64,000 nt of DNA from Peribacillus simplex (GCF_001578185.1 NZ_CP011008.1:2508001-2572000), one strand, 5' to 3'. Counted from the first letter of the stretch, positions 36,037 through 45,422 are shown. Notes: generated from the sequence alone by a model not told the origin. Made by a program: numbers and translations.

Positions 36037-37513
36037 ATATAATGAGTTAATTTTTGAAATAAGTCGTCCAGGACGGGTAGGTTCAAGTATTCCGGATAGT
36101 GACGTTGACTATGTTGATATAAATGAAAAATTTCCAAAGCATTTAATTCGTGACGAACCGGCGGAGCTGCCAGAAGTATCAGAGTTGCAGCTTGTCCGCC
36201 ACTACACAGCGCTCTCAAATAAAAACCATGGAATCGATAATGGATTCTATCCACTGGGTTCTTGTACGATGAAGTACAATCCGAAAATAAATGAAGATGT
36301 GGCACGGTTGGAAGGCTTTAGCCGCATTCATCCATATCAGCCCGTTGAAACAGTACAAGGTGCATTAGAAGTTTTATATGAATTACAGGAAGAGCTAGCC
36401 GTCATTACAGGAATGGATGCTGTAACATTACAGCCATCCGCAGGGGCTCAAGGGGAATGGACAGGTTTAATGATGGTTAAGGCGTATCATGCTCAAAAAG
36501 GTGAAACCAGAACGAAAGTACTTGTTCCTGACTCAGCGCACGGTACAAATCCTGCAAGTGCAAGTGTTGCTGGTTTTCAAACGATCACGATTCCATCCGA
36601 TAAAAATGGATTAGTTGACCTAGAAGAATTAAAGAAACATGTGGGATCTGATACAGCTGCGCTAATGTTGACAAATCCGAATACCCTTGGACTTTTTGAA
36701 AAAGAAATTGTGGAAATTGCTCAGGTTGTTCATGAAGCAGGGGGCCTATTATACTATGACGGAGCGAATGCCAATGCCATTTTAGGTAAAACAACACCAG
36801 GTCAAATGGGCTTTGACATCGTGCACTTAAATCTGCACAAAACATTTACTACGCCCCATGGAGGAGGCGGCCCAGGGGCAGGTCCTGTCGGTGTGAAAGA
36901 GAAACTTATTCCTTACTTGCCAGTGCCGCGCATAGAAAAAGAAGGTGATAAATATGTGCTGGACGCTAATTATCCGCACTCTATCGGAAGGGTAAAAGGG
37001 TATTATGGAAACTTCGGAATTCTATTGCGGGCGTATACGTATATTCGCACGATGGGTCCAGAAGGGCTGCGCCAAGTATCAGAAAGTGCCGTGCTTCATG
37101 CTAATTACCTTCGTAAAAGATTAGAGCCATACTTTGAAGCGCCATATTCACAAATTTGCAAGCATGAATTTGTCCTATCCGGATCCAGGCAGAAAAAGCT
37201 GGGTGTAAGAACACTTGATATGGCAAAACGTCTGCTGGATTTCGGCTACCATCCGCCGACCATCTATTTCCCGTTAAATGTAGAGGAATGTTTGATGATT
37301 GAACCGACAGAAACAGAGTCGAAAGAAACACTCGATGCATTTGCGGATGTAATGATTCAAATTGCCAAAGAAGTAGAAGAAAACCCTGGGGTTGTTTTAG
37401 ACGCACCACATACTACGGTGATTGGGCGATTGGATGAGGTCCATGCAGCTAGACAACCAATCTTGCGTTATTCCAAAGAGGAAGTAGTAGAGGAAGCAAC
37501 GATAACGTCATAA
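36029..37513 (+). CDS. gcvPB: Glycine dehydrogenase (decarboxylating) subunit 2
   Basis: A 494-aa catalytic half of the P protein with the PLP lysine K271 in [33 protein letters not shown] near the N-terminus and [11 protein letters not shown]. It overlaps gcvPA by 8 bases, so the two are translationally coupled and form the heterotetramer. About 210 bases separate its stop from lipA. Confidence 0.95.
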   Translation: MVEYNELIFEISRPGRVGSSIPDSDVDYVDINEKFPKHLIRDEPAELPEVSELQLVRHYTALSNKNHGIDNGFYPLGSCTMKYNPKINEDVARLEGFSRIHPYQPVETVQGALEVLYELQEELAVITGMDAVTLQPSAGAQGEWTGLMMVKAYHAQKGETRTKVLVPDSAHGTNPASASVAGFQTITIPSDKNGLVDLEELKKHVGSDTAALMLTNPNTLGLFEKEIVEIAQVVHEAGGLLYYDGANANAILGKTTPGQMGFDIVHLNLHKTFTTPHGGGGPGAGPVGVKEKLIPYLPVPRIEKEGDKYVLDANYPHSIGRVKGYYGNFGILLRAYTYIRTMGPEGLRQVSESAVLHANYLRKRLEPYFEAPYSQICKHEFVLSGSRQKKLGVRTLDMAKRLLDFGYHPPTIYFPLNVEECLMIEPTETESKETLDAFADVMIQIAKEVEENPGVVLDAPHTTVIGRLDEVHAARQPILRYSKEEVVEEATITS

Positions 37514-37599
37514 ATGAATGATTGAACATGGACCACCAAGGATGGATTATAAAGAAAAGAATCTCAATATTTCATTCTAGGTGGTTTCATAAGCGTGTT

Positions 37600-37665
37600 T
37601 AAAAAGGATATTGAGAACTAAAAAGACAGCGCAATGGAGAAACTCAATCAGTCTTTTTTTTAGCC
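37600..37665 (+). terminator. Possible weak or partial terminator between gcvPB and lipA
   Basis: ATTGAG...CTCAAT and AAAAAGAC...GTCTTTTTTT are alternative pairings near 37609-37660, ending in a T run. It may lower rather than stop transcription into lipA. Low confidence. Confidence 0.4.
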
Positions 37666-37723
37666 CTATTGACCAACCTATTTAAAGCTAAAATTACATC
37701 TGCTCATAGGAGTGAGAACTAAA

Positions 37724-38602
37724 ATGTCCATCACTGATCTTCGTAAACCAGAATGGCTTAAAATTAAATTAAATACGAATGAACAATATACAGGCTTAAA
37801 GAAAATGATGCGTGAAAAAAAACTTCATACTGTTTGTGAAGAAGCAAGATGTCCTAATATTCATGAATGCTGGGCGGTACGAAAAACGGCAACTTTCATG
37901 ATCTTAGGAAGTGTATGTACGCGGGCTTGCAGATTCTGTGCAGTTCAAACAGGGCTACCATCAGAGCTTGATTGGGAAGAGCCCGAACGTGTCGCAGAAT
38001 CAGTAAAGCAAATGAACTTAAAGCATGTGGTGATTACCGCCGTTGCTCGTGATGATTTAAAAGACGGCGGAGCAGAAGTATTTGCAGAAACTGTAAAGGC
38101 AGTGAGGCGGCAAAATCCATTTTGCAGCATTGAAGTTCTCCCCTCCGATCTGAATGGGGAATATGACAACTTAAAAACATTAATGGATGCAAGGCCAGAC
38201 ATTTTGAATCACAACATTGAAACAGTAAAACGCTTATCCCAAAAAGTTCGTGCACGTGCAACATACGAACGTTCATTAGAGTTTTTAAGGCGGGCAAAGC
38301 AAATGAATTCCACCATCCCTACTAAATCAAGCATCATGATTGGTCTAGGAGAAACAAAAGAAGAAATTATGGAAACAATGGATGATCTTCGAGCTAACGA
38401 TGTAGACATCATGACTATTGGTCAATATTTGCAGCCTACTAAACGACATTTAAAGGTCGAAAAATATTGGAGCCCAGAAGAGTTTGAAGAACTGAAAAAC
38501 ATTGCCATGTCAAAAGGGTTTAGTCATTGCGAAGCCGGTCCGCTTGTTCGCTCCTCCTATCATGCAGATGAACAAGTTCGGGCAACTAAGGTTAATGCGT
38601 AA
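37724..38602 (+). CDS. lipA: Lipoyl synthase
   Basis: A 292-aa radical-SAM enzyme inserting two sulfurs into octanoyl-lipoyl domains. The auxiliary cluster cysteines are in [12 protein letters not shown] (C-x4-C-x5-C) and the SAM cluster in CTRACRFC (C-x3-C-x2-C). The serine ligand near the C-terminus is in VRSSYHA. GTG at 37712 overlaps the AGGAG site, so ATG 37724 is chosen. Placement after the gcv genes suggests a dedicated supply of lipoyl-GcvH under glycine growth. Whether another lipA exists in the genome cannot be seen here. Confidence 0.94.
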   Translation: MSITDLRKPEWLKIKLNTNEQYTGLKKMMREKKLHTVCEEARCPNIHECWAVRKTATFMILGSVCTRACRFCAVQTGLPSELDWEEPERVAESVKQMNLKHVVITAVARDDLKDGGAEVFAETVKAVRRQNPFCSIEVLPSDLNGEYDNLKTLMDARPDILNHNIETVKRLSQKVRARATYERSLEFLRRAKQMNSTIPTKSSIMIGLGETKEEIMETMDDLRANDVDIMTIGQYLQPTKRHLKVEKYWSPEEFEELKNIAMSKGFSHCEAGPLVRSSYHADEQVRATKVNA

Positions 38603-38639
38603 TATTTTTCAATAAACCATTAAGAAAGGGGAGAATCAG

Positions 38640-38951
38640 ATGATAGTCAAAATAAAAATAACAGAGCCAGCCATGAATAAACTGAAGGAAATGACATGTA
38701 AGGGTGCCCAAATTCCTCGCATAGACGCTGATATTGCCGGCGGCTGCGGGCTGTCGGTGAAGTTCTCCCTCTTATTGGATGAACCCCGCCGAAATGATGC
38801 AATTATTGAATATGAGGGACTTCAGCTTAGATTAGATCATTTTACAAAACGCTATTTAAATGAAGAAACACAAATTGATTATATAGAAGATCGTGGCTTT
38901 ATTGTTGGAGAAAGCTTTGCATCCAGTGCATGTGCCATTGAAATAAATTAA
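38640..38951 (+). CDS. IscA/HesB-like iron-sulfur cluster protein
   Basis: A 103-aa Fe-S biosynthesis-type domain (HesB/YadR/YfhF family). IKITEPAMNKLKEM opens it, AGGCGLSVKFSLLLDEP is the conserved core, and IDYIEDRGFIVGESF with SSACAIEIN ends it. Cysteines are present in GGCG and SACA, though the canonical C-x-C tail of A-type carriers is absent. It lies between lipA and lpdA, so it may help rebuild the LipA auxiliary cluster that is consumed in each turnover; that role is inference. AAAGGGGAGAATCAG precedes the ATG. Confidence 0.75.
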   Translation: MIVKIKITEPAMNKLKEMTCKGAQIPRIDADIAGGCGLSVKFSLLLDEPRRNDAIIEYEGLQLRLDHFTKRYLNEETQIDYIEDRGFIVGESFASSACAIEIN

Positions 38952-39066
38952 AGAATCGTCACGGCTTACCTATTAATAGAATAGATCGTGTTTAATAAGT
39001 TAGTTGTTTTCTTACACTATCCATATATCTATCTGTGGTTATGAAAACCAAAGGAGGAATTATTAG

Positions 39067-40464
39067 GTGAATCAAAAATATGACGTTGTTATCATCGGTG
39101 GCGGAACCGGTGGATATGTTGCGGCCATTCGTGCGTCTCAATTAGGATTAAAAACGGCGGTGGTTGAACAAGGAAAACTTGGTGGAACATGCCTTCATGC
39201 AGGTTGTATTCCAAGTAAAGCATTATTAAGAAGTGCAGAGGTATATTCGAATGCAAAAAATGCAGATAAATTTGGTGTTATTGCACCGGAAGTTGGACTG
39301 GACTTCTCAAAAGTACAGGCCAGAAAAGAAGAAATAACAGAACGCTTATTTAAAGGTGTACAACATTTAATGAAAAAAGGGAAAATAGATGTGTTTGAAG
39401 GGAAAGGAAGTATTTTACAGTCAAAAGATGTTTTAGTGAAACTGATTAATGATGAACGGGAAACAATATTAAACCCTCGACATATTTTAATAGCTACAGG
39501 ATCTCGTCCAAGGACATTACCCGGCCTAGAAGCAGATAGCGAATATGTGATGACATCGGATGAAGCGCTACAAATGAAAGAGCTCCCAAATTCCATCATT
39601 ATTGTCGGCGGCGGTGTTATTGGAATAGAATGGGCTTCGATGCTTATTGACTTTGGATTAGAAGTGACTGTGATTGAGTATGCCGAGCGCATTTTACCGA
39701 CAGAAGATAAAGATATTTCAAAGGAAGTACAGCGACTAATGAAGAAAAAAGGTGTGAAAATCGTAACAGGGGCAAAGGTACTTCCAGAATCGTTAGAAAA
39801 AGGTGACGGTGTCTCTATAAAGGCGGTATATAAAGGGAAAGACACGACATTTTCAGCAGAAAAATTATTAGTATCTGTCGGAAGATTAGCAAACATAGAA
39901 GGCATTCACCTTGAAAATACCAAAGTTGAAGTCGAGAGTGTCATTCAAACAAATGAGTATTATCAAACGAATGAGCCAAACATTTATGCAATTGGAGATG
40001 TGATTGGAGGATTACAGCTTGCCCATGTTGCTTCACATGAAGGGATCATCGCAATTGAACATATGGCAGGAGAAAACCCTGTGCCACTTGATCAAACTCT
40101 TGTTTCAAAATGCATATATAGTAACCCAGAGGTAGCTAGTGTAGGCTTAACAGAAGAGGATGCGAAGGAGAAAGGATATCAAGTAAAAACAGGAAAGTTC
40201 TCCTTCCGTGCGATTGGAAAGGCTCTTGTTTTTGGTGAATCAGATGGTTTTGTCAAACTCGTTGTTGAACAAGAGTCTAGTAAGTTGTTAGGAGCGCATA
40301 TGGTTGGGCCACATGTCACCGATATGATTTCAGAAGTTGGTCTTGCACGAGTATTAAATGCAACAGCTATGGATATTGCGCATACGATACACCCTCACCC
40401 TACATTAGCGGAAGCAATTGGGGAAGCTGCCCTAGCTGTATATGGTAAGGAAATACACTCATAG
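39067..40464 (+). CDS. lpdA: Dihydrolipoyl dehydrogenase (glycine cleavage L protein)
   Basis: A 465-aa FAD disulfide reductase. It has GGGTGGYVAAIRASQLG (FAD), the redox pair C42/C47 in GGTCLHAGCIPS, GGGVIGIEWASM (NAD), YAIGDVIGG and the dimer-interface HPHPTLAEA with the active-site His-Glu. It reoxidises dihydrolipoyl-GcvH with NAD+. The GTG start has AAAGGAGG 11 bases upstream. A second E3 (acoL) lies in the acetoin operon, so the two complexes have separate E3 genes. Confidence 0.94.
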   Translation: MNQKYDVVIIGGGTGGYVAAIRASQLGLKTAVVEQGKLGGTCLHAGCIPSKALLRSAEVYSNAKNADKFGVIAPEVGLDFSKVQARKEEITERLFKGVQHLMKKGKIDVFEGKGSILQSKDVLVKLINDERETILNPRHILIATGSRPRTLPGLEADSEYVMTSDEALQMKELPNSIIIVGGGVIGIEWASMLIDFGLEVTVIEYAERILPTEDKDISKEVQRLMKKKGVKIVTGAKVLPESLEKGDGVSIKAVYKGKDTTFSAEKLLVSVGRLANIEGIHLENTKVEVESVIQTNEYYQTNEPNIYAIGDVIGGLQLAHVASHEGIIAIEHMAGENPVPLDQTLVSKCIYSNPEVASVGLTEEDAKEKGYQVKTGKFSFRAIGKALVFGESDGFVKLVVEQESSKLLGAHMVGPHVTDMISEVGLARVLNATAMDIAHTIHPHPTLAEAIGEAALAVYGKEIHS

Positions 40465-40784
40465 ATATAAAAATATTAAAAGAAGAGTTGAATACTTCTT
40501 CCTTAAGGGGAGGCGAGCCATATGATAGGTGGGAGAAGTTCGATATTGAGTATCAAATAGTTTCACTATGAAAACCGGGGATGTTAAATCACGGAAGCGG
40601 AAGCGTCTGTCAGTAAAAAATTTTAAGGTCTATCGCCCCTCTCACCGTAGTTCAAGATTGCTAGAAATGAAATTGTAGTAACGGTTTTATTCGGACACCT
40701 ATAGCGGTAGAGTTTAGCCACCCCTTCTGAATTCGAAAGTTTTTACATATTTTAATTACAAATCTAAAGGATGGTGAGAGACCA
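40465..40784 (+). other. Intergenic region of 320 bases before purU
   Basis: No gene or recognised RNA. I considered a folate-sensing RNA because purU follows, but the THF riboswitch core is not present. Confidence 0.4.
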
Positions 40785-41654
40785 TTGTATAAAGAAGTGA
40801 ATGTTAACCGTGCTAAATTATTAATATCTTGTCCAGAGAAACCAGGTATTATCTCAGCTGTATCTAACCTTTTATTAGAAAGCAGAGCAAATGTTGTTCA
40901 TTTTGACCAACATACGACGGATCCACAAGCAGGTATGTTTTTTATGAGAATCGAATTCGATTTAAACGACTTTGATCCTTCCTATGCAAAACTTGAAGAG
41001 GACTTACATGTGCTGGCCCAGGCTTATGCGATGGAATGGAACTTAAGCGGTAATAATAAAAGAAAACGAATGGCTATCTTTGTATCCAAAATGGATCACT
41101 GTCTTATGGAGCTTATATGGCGTTGGAAATCGAATGAACTTCCAGTGGAAATTCCGATGGTGATCAGTAATCATCCAGATTTAAAAAAAATAGTAGAAAG
41201 TTATGGCATCCCTTATTATCATATTCCTTTAGCTAATGAAACGAAGCAACAAGCAGAACAGAAAGCACTGGATCTATTGAAAGGGAAAGCAGACTTTATT
41301 GCCTTGGCTAGATATATGCAAATTCTTTCCCCTACATTTGTATCGGAGTTCCCAAATCAAATTATTAACATCCATCATTCTTTCTTACCGGCGTTTGTCG
41401 GTGCAAATCCTTATGCGAGGGCCTATAACCGTGGTGTTAAGTTAATTGGAGCAACTGCTCATTATGTTACGAATGATCTTGATGAAGGACCCATTATTCA
41501 GCAAGATGTAAAGCGGGTTAATCATAGACATACAATCGAAGAATTAAAGGTTACCGGAAGTCATGTGGAAAGACAGGTTCTTGCCCAAGCTGTTTCTTGG
41601 CATATTGAAGATAGAGTTATTATTCATGGTAATAAAACAATCGTGTTTGATTAA
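40785..41654 (+). CDS. purU: Formyltetrahydrofolate deformylase
   Basis: A 289-aa protein with an N-terminal ACT domain (about 5-85: LLISCPEKPGIISAVSNLLL) and a formyltransferase-fold hydrolase. The catalytic triad blocks are INIHHSFLPAF (Asn, His) and VTNDLDEGPII (Asp). It hydrolyses 10-formyl-THF to formate + THF. The ACT domain in relatives senses methionine/glycine. In glycine catabolism it would unload excess one-carbon units and regenerate free THF. The TTG start follows GGATGGTGAGAG. It stands between lpdA and the serine dehydratase genes, in the same direction. Confidence 0.92.
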   Translation: MYKEVNVNRAKLLISCPEKPGIISAVSNLLLESRANVVHFDQHTTDPQAGMFFMRIEFDLNDFDPSYAKLEEDLHVLAQAYAMEWNLSGNNKRKRMAIFVSKMDHCLMELIWRWKSNELPVEIPMVISNHPDLKKIVESYGIPYYHIPLANETKQQAEQKALDLLKGKADFIALARYMQILSPTFVSEFPNQIINIHHSFLPAFVGANPYARAYNRGVKLIGATAHYVTNDLDEGPIIQQDVKRVNHRHTIEELKVTGSHVERQVLAQAVSWHIEDRVIIHGNKTIVFD

Positions 41655-41769
41655 ATACAATATTATGATGTTCAATGTTAGGAGATAAACTTTAATTTTA
41701 AAGATAATTGAGGAATTTATTATTTTTCCAATATTTTTAAAGATTTTTCTCTACTAATTTATTAGAGCA

Positions 41770-41801
41770 GACAAAATACTCGTCCTTGGTAGTATTTTGT
41801 C
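41770..41801 (+). terminator. Inverted repeat downstream of purU
   Basis: GACAAAATACT (41770-41780) pairs perfectly with AGTATTTTGTC (41791-41801). The T run after it is poor, so termination is uncertain. Confidence 0.55.
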
Positions 41802-41839
41802 ATATCTCAACGGGATATCATTCCTATTTATACCTATTC

Positions 41840-42166
41840 CTATATTAATGCCCACATCTCAATCTCTATTATAATTAAAATCAATTCCATAAAAGTTTTG
41901 CCACGTTTACTTAAACGAAAAACAGCTTGATTCATTTTGTGCATTTGTTGATTGGGGCGATTCACTGCTAATTTCTGAGCATTATAAATATAAATAAGCA
42001 TCGTAAAACTGACATGTATTTTACCTTTTTCGCCTGTTCGATAACTGAAATTATTATAGTTAAAAGAACTCTTTTTAAGCATTGATTTGCTCAAATAACG
42101 GCGAATTTGAACAAAAAGCGGCATAATGAAGGCGGTTAAACAAATCTTTTCCCAGAAAAGGGGCAT
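41840..42166 (-). pseudogene. Transposase C-terminal remnant (IS1182/IS4-like)
   Basis: A 108-codon minus-strand frame lacking a ribosome site. The segment SYRTGEKGKIHVSFTMLIYI and YNAQKLA resembles the conserved tail of IS1182-type transposases (RG..KV..EF....LAYNLKKLA). No catalytic part is present. It lies directly upstream of sdaAB on the other strand. Confidence 0.45.
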
Positions 42167-42172
42167 TACACG

Positions 42173-42835
42173 ATGAAATATAGATCTGCATTCGATATAA
42201 TCGGTCCCGTCATGATTGGACCTTCGAGCTCACATACAGCAGGAGCTGCCAGAATCGGCAGAGTAGCACGGACATTATTCGAAAAGCAACCGAAGAAAGC
42301 CATCATTTCTTTATATGGTTCTTTTGCAAAAACATACAGGGGACATGGTACGGATGTTGCTGTCGTAGGCGGGATTTTGGATTTCGATACGGATGATGAA
42401 CGAATTCCCACTTCATTGACGATAGCGGAAGAAGCGGGTATGGAAGTTACCTTTATAATCGAGGATACGGTGATGGATCATCCTAATACAGTCAAAATCT
42501 GCCTGTTCGACGAAAGTAAAGAATTAGAACTTGTTGGGATCTCGATAGGCGGCGGAACGATAGAAATAACAGAGTTGAATACGTTCAAGCTAAAATTGTC
42601 AGGTGAAAACCCAGCTATTTTAGTGGTACATAACGATGTTTATGGAATTATATCTTCCGTTTCAACGGTTTTAGCCAATCATGAAATTAACATTGGGCAT
42701 ATGGAAGTTTCACGTAAAGAAAAAGGTCAAATGGCTCTCATGGTGATTGAAGTCGATCAGAAAATCAAGAGCGATGTCATGAAGGAAATTGAAAGTTTGG
42801 AAAACGTGTCGCAAGTCATAAGGATGGTTGAATGA
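42173..42835 (+). CDS. sdaAB: L-serine dehydratase, beta subunit
   Basis: A 220-aa protein with an N-terminal ASB-type domain (AFDIIGPVMIGPSSSHTAGA, then KTYRGHGTDVAVVGGI) and a C-terminal ACT domain (AILVVHNDVYGIISSVSTVL). With SdaAA it forms the two-subunit iron-sulfur enzyme that deaminates L-serine to pyruvate + NH3. AAAAGGGG lies 7-8 bases before the ATG. sdaAA follows 34 bases downstream. The ACT domain is expected to bind serine. Confidence 0.95.
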   Translation: MKYRSAFDIIGPVMIGPSSSHTAGAARIGRVARTLFEKQPKKAIISLYGSFAKTYRGHGTDVAVVGGILDFDTDDERIPTSLTIAEEAGMEVTFIIEDTVMDHPNTVKICLFDESKELELVGISIGGGTIEITELNTFKLKLSGENPAILVVHNDVYGIISSVSTVLANHEINIGHMEVSRKEKGQMALMVIEVDQKIKSDVMKEIESLENVSQVIRMVE

Positions 42836-42869
42836 TTAAAAGTGTGGGCACAGATATGGAGGTAAAAAC

Positions 42870-43745
42870 ATGTTCCGAAATGTAACAGAGTTGGTCGAAC
42901 TTGCTGAAAGTAAAAATGTAAAAATCGCGGAAATCATGATTTTACAAGAAATGGAGTTCTCAAGCCTGTCGAGAGAACAGGTCATTGAAAAGATGGACAG
43001 GAATTTGACAGTGATGGAGCAAGCGGTGGAAAGAGGTCTGAAAGGGGTGCAATCCGTTACAGGTCTAACCGGCGGGGATGCCGTTCTTTTGCAAAATTAT
43101 ATCAAAACAGGCAAGGCACTCGGGGGCAACTTGCTACTGGATGCCGTCAGTAAAGCCGTTGCGACGAACGAAGTCAATGCAGCAATGGGAGTGATATGTG
43201 CAACTCCAACTGCCGGTTCTGCTGGAGTAGTTCCCGGTACGTTATTTGCCGTGAAAGAAAAATTACACCCAACCCGAGCTGAGATGATTGATTTTCTTTT
43301 CACTTCCGCTGCCTTTGGATTCGTGGTAGCAAACAACGCTTCCATTTCTGGAGCGGCTGGTGGCTGCCAAGCAGAAGTGGGCTCGGCAAGTGGAATGGCG
43401 GCAGCTGCGATAGTTGAACTTGCCGGCGGTACACCGAGCCAAGCCGCAGAAGCGATGGCGATCACATTGAAAAATATGCTTGGACTGGTTTGTGATCCAG
43501 TTGCTGGATTGGTCGAAGTTCCTTGCGTGAAACGAAACGCAATGGGTGCTTCCAACGCGATAACGGCAGCTGATATGGCACTTGCAGGCATTACGAGCCG
43601 CATTCCATGTGACGAAGTTATCGACGCCATGTATAAAATAGGATTGACCATGCCAGTTGCACTTCGTGAAACGGCAGAGGGCGGCCTAGCGGCGACTCCG
43701 ACTGGGCGTAGATTGGCAAAGGAAATTTTCGGTTCATATAAATAA
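42870..43745 (+). CDS. sdaAA: L-serine dehydratase, alpha subunit
   Basis: A 291-aa catalytic subunit carrying the [4Fe-4S] cluster. Conserved cysteines lie in AAGGCQAEVGSASGMAA and CDPVAGLVEVPCVKRN. GATPTAGSAG-like ATPTAGSAGVVPGTL and MGASNAITAADMALAG are family motifs. GGAGGTAAAAAC precedes the ATG. It closes the glycine-serine-pyruvate route encoded by this region. The final bases (IFGSYK) show a normal end; no clear terminator follows. Confidence 0.95.
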   Translation: MFRNVTELVELAESKNVKIAEIMILQEMEFSSLSREQVIEKMDRNLTVMEQAVERGLKGVQSVTGLTGGDAVLLQNYIKTGKALGGNLLLDAVSKAVATNEVNAAMGVICATPTAGSAGVVPGTLFAVKEKLHPTRAEMIDFLFTSAAFGFVVANNASISGAAGGCQAEVGSASGMAAAAIVELAGGTPSQAAEAMAITLKNMLGLVCDPVAGLVEVPCVKRNAMGASNAITAADMALAGITSRIPCDEVIDAMYKIGLTMPVALRETAEGGLAATPTGRRLAKEIFGSYK

Positions 43746-44284
43746 ACCTACACCTTAAGCTCAGATATGAAATCCTTGTCCTCAAAAGTTCTCTGTATTG
43801 CAATACATTGGAGAAATAACAAAGTCACCTCTAGGTACAAAATTGAACCCTGTTCATGACTAATCAGGGATATAAGGTAAACCCTAGCTTCAGTTACGGA
43901 GCCTTCAGGTTTCAGAGGAATCGCATTGTAGGACTGAAACCCTTTGATTTACAAACCTTGATGACGGTCCGATCAAAATCGTATTACTTGGTGGATGAAC
44001 TTTTACTGGTTTTGGACACTGATTAAATTTGTCCCTTTTTTATCATATGCATGGCCTCAGACTACTCAATATAGAGGTTACTGTTTGAACCCCAACATAG
44101 AACGCACGCGCTTCTTAATAAAACGAAGATTTTGTTCCACTTTAACTAACTTGCCCCATAAGTAAGTACGAGCATCTAAGTAAATGGTGCATAAAGAGCT
44201 TGTTCCTTAAACAGACTGCTTCCACATTCAAACCATCTTTTCACTTCAGTGGTAAGTGAATTGGGATAATATATTTTTAAAAAA
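43746..44284. other. Intergenic region between sdaAA and the aco promoter
   Basis: No intact gene. It includes an IS6 transposase fragment (44079-44176, minus) and otherwise unrecognised AT-rich sequence. Confidence 0.5.
44079..44176 (-). pseudogene. IS6-family transposase fragment
   Basis: The minus strand reads ARTYLWGKLVKVEQNLRFIK then KRVRSMLGFKQ. This corresponds to the IS6 family block NNIVEQDHRFIKKRVRPMLGFK that follows the last catalytic region. Only about 33 codons remain. Confidence 0.6.
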
Positions 44285-44330
44285 CGAGACAAAACGAGAC
44301 AACAATCTCATTTTGTCTCGTTTTGTTTCG
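44285..44330 (+). promoter_or_regulatory. Long dyad upstream of the aco promoter (probable AcoR site)
   Basis: CGAGACAAAACGAGACAA (44285-44302) matches the reverse complement of 44313-44330 at 17 of 18 positions, with a 10-base spacer. Each arm itself repeats AAAACGAGAC. It lies about 45-90 bases upstream of the sigma-54 promoter, the place for an enhancer bound by the activator. It could alternatively form an RNA hairpin, but no upstream gene ends nearby. Confidence 0.65.
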
Positions 44331-44371
44331 ACTGAAAATAGAAAAAGTCCTAATTTACCGAACTTCCATTT

Positions 44372-44387
44372 TGGCACACTATTTGCA
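44372..44387 (+). promoter_or_regulatory. Sigma-54 (SigL) promoter of the acetoin operon
   Basis: TGGCAC (44372-44377), five bases, TTGCA (44383-44387): exact -24/-12 spacing with the invariant GG and GC. It lies 43 bases before the acoA ATG. Confidence 0.92.
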
Positions 44388-44429
44388 ATATAGATCATTG
44401 ACTCATTATTAATGATTGGGGGCTGAAAT

Positions 44430-45422
44430 ATGGAAACGGTTCAAAAGAATGAAATGAAGTTATCACAAGACAAAGCTTATTGGATGTACAAAAAAATGCT
44501 GGAAATAAGAAAATTTGAAGACCAGGTTCATGAATCATTTGCAAAGGGGATTTTACCAGGGTTTGTCCATTTGTATGCCGGGGAAGAAGCGGTAGCTGTA
44601 GGAGTAAGTGCACACCTATCCGATAAAGACAGCATTACAAGCACTCATAGGGGGCATGGCCACTGTATTGCAAAAGAATGCGACCTAAACGGGATGATGG
44701 CTGAAATCTATGGGAAAGTGACAGGGCTTTGTAAAGGAAAAGGCGGTTCCATGCATATTGCCGATCTCGATAAGGGGATGTTAGGCGCGAACGGGATAGT
44801 CGGTGGAGGCTTTCCGCTCGCATGCGGTGCAGCATTGACGGCCAAATATAAAAAGACTGATCATGTTAGTGTTTGTTTTTTTGGTGATGGTGCCAATAAT
44901 CATGGGACATTCCATGAAGGCATAAATCTGGCGGCAATCTGGAAGTTACCCGTTATATTCATCGCTGAAAATAATGGGTATGGGGAAGCAACGCCTTTCA
45001 ACTATGCTTCTAGCTGTAAAACGATAGCCGATCGTGCGATTAGCTACAATATCCCAGGTGCCCGGGTGGATGGGAAAGATGTAATGGCTGTGTATAAGGC
45101 TGCTGAAGAAGCCGTTCAGAGAGCTCGCAGGGGAGAAGGACCCTCATTAATCGAATGCGTTACTTATCGTAATTATGGACACTTCGAGGGAGATGCACAG
45201 AAATATAAAAATGAACTAGACAAAAAGGAGCATAAACAAGAGAAAGATGCGATTGCCCTGTTTCGGAATTACTTACTGAATCAGAATTTGCTGGGGGAAA
45301 AAGAATTGGTTTCTCTTGAGAGTGCCGTTGAGGAATCTATTAAAGAGGCAGTAAAGTTCAGTGAAGAAAGCCCGTATCCAGATGAATCCGATTTATTAAA
45401 AGATGTGTATGTATCCTATTAA
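44430..45422 (+). CDS. acoA: Acetoin dehydrogenase E1 alpha subunit (TPP-dependent)
   Basis: A 330-aa thiamine-diphosphate dehydrogenase alpha chain. The ThDP/Mg site is GDGANNHGTFHEGINLAAIW; LPGFVHLYAGEEAVAVG and THRGHGHCIAKE are typical of acetoin rather than branched-chain or pyruvate E1. It oxidatively cleaves acetoin to acetaldehyde and acetyl-CoA with AcoB, AcoC and AcoL. GGGGGCTGAAAT precedes the ATG. It is the first gene of a five-gene operon behind a sigma-54 promoter, with acoR downstream, which supports acetoin as substrate. Confidence 0.93.
   Translation: METVQKNEMKLSQDKAYWMYKKMLEIRKFEDQVHESFAKGILPGFVHLYAGEEAVAVGVSAHLSDKDSITSTHRGHGHCIAKECDLNGMMAEIYGKVTGLCKGKGGSMHIADLDKGMLGANGIVGGGFPLACGAALTAKYKKTDHVSVCFFGDGANNHGTFHEGINLAAIWKLPVIFIAENNGYGEATPFNYASSCKTIADRAISYNIPGARVDGKDVMAVYKAAEEAVQRARRGEGPSLIECVTYRNYGHFEGDAQKYKNELDKKEHKQEKDAIALFRNYLLNQNLLGEKELVSLESAVEESIKEAVKFSEESPYPDESDLLKDVYVSY

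Noticed and set aside
39195..39905. Long 236-codon minus-strand frame
   Set aside because: It lies wholly inside lpdA, has no ribosome site and its translation (Ser/Phe/Pro-rich) looks like an antisense shadow.
40465..40784. Folate (THF) riboswitch before purU
   Set aside because: The region lacks the conserved THF aptamer core; no other known riboswitch matches.
43097..43651. 184-codon minus-strand frame, Ala-rich
   Set aside because: Antisense shadow of sdaAA, whose motifs are intact on the plus strand.
44285..44330. The dyad as a transcription terminator
   Set aside because: No gene ends within 500 bases upstream, and no T run follows; an activator site for the adjacent sigma-54 promoter explains it better.
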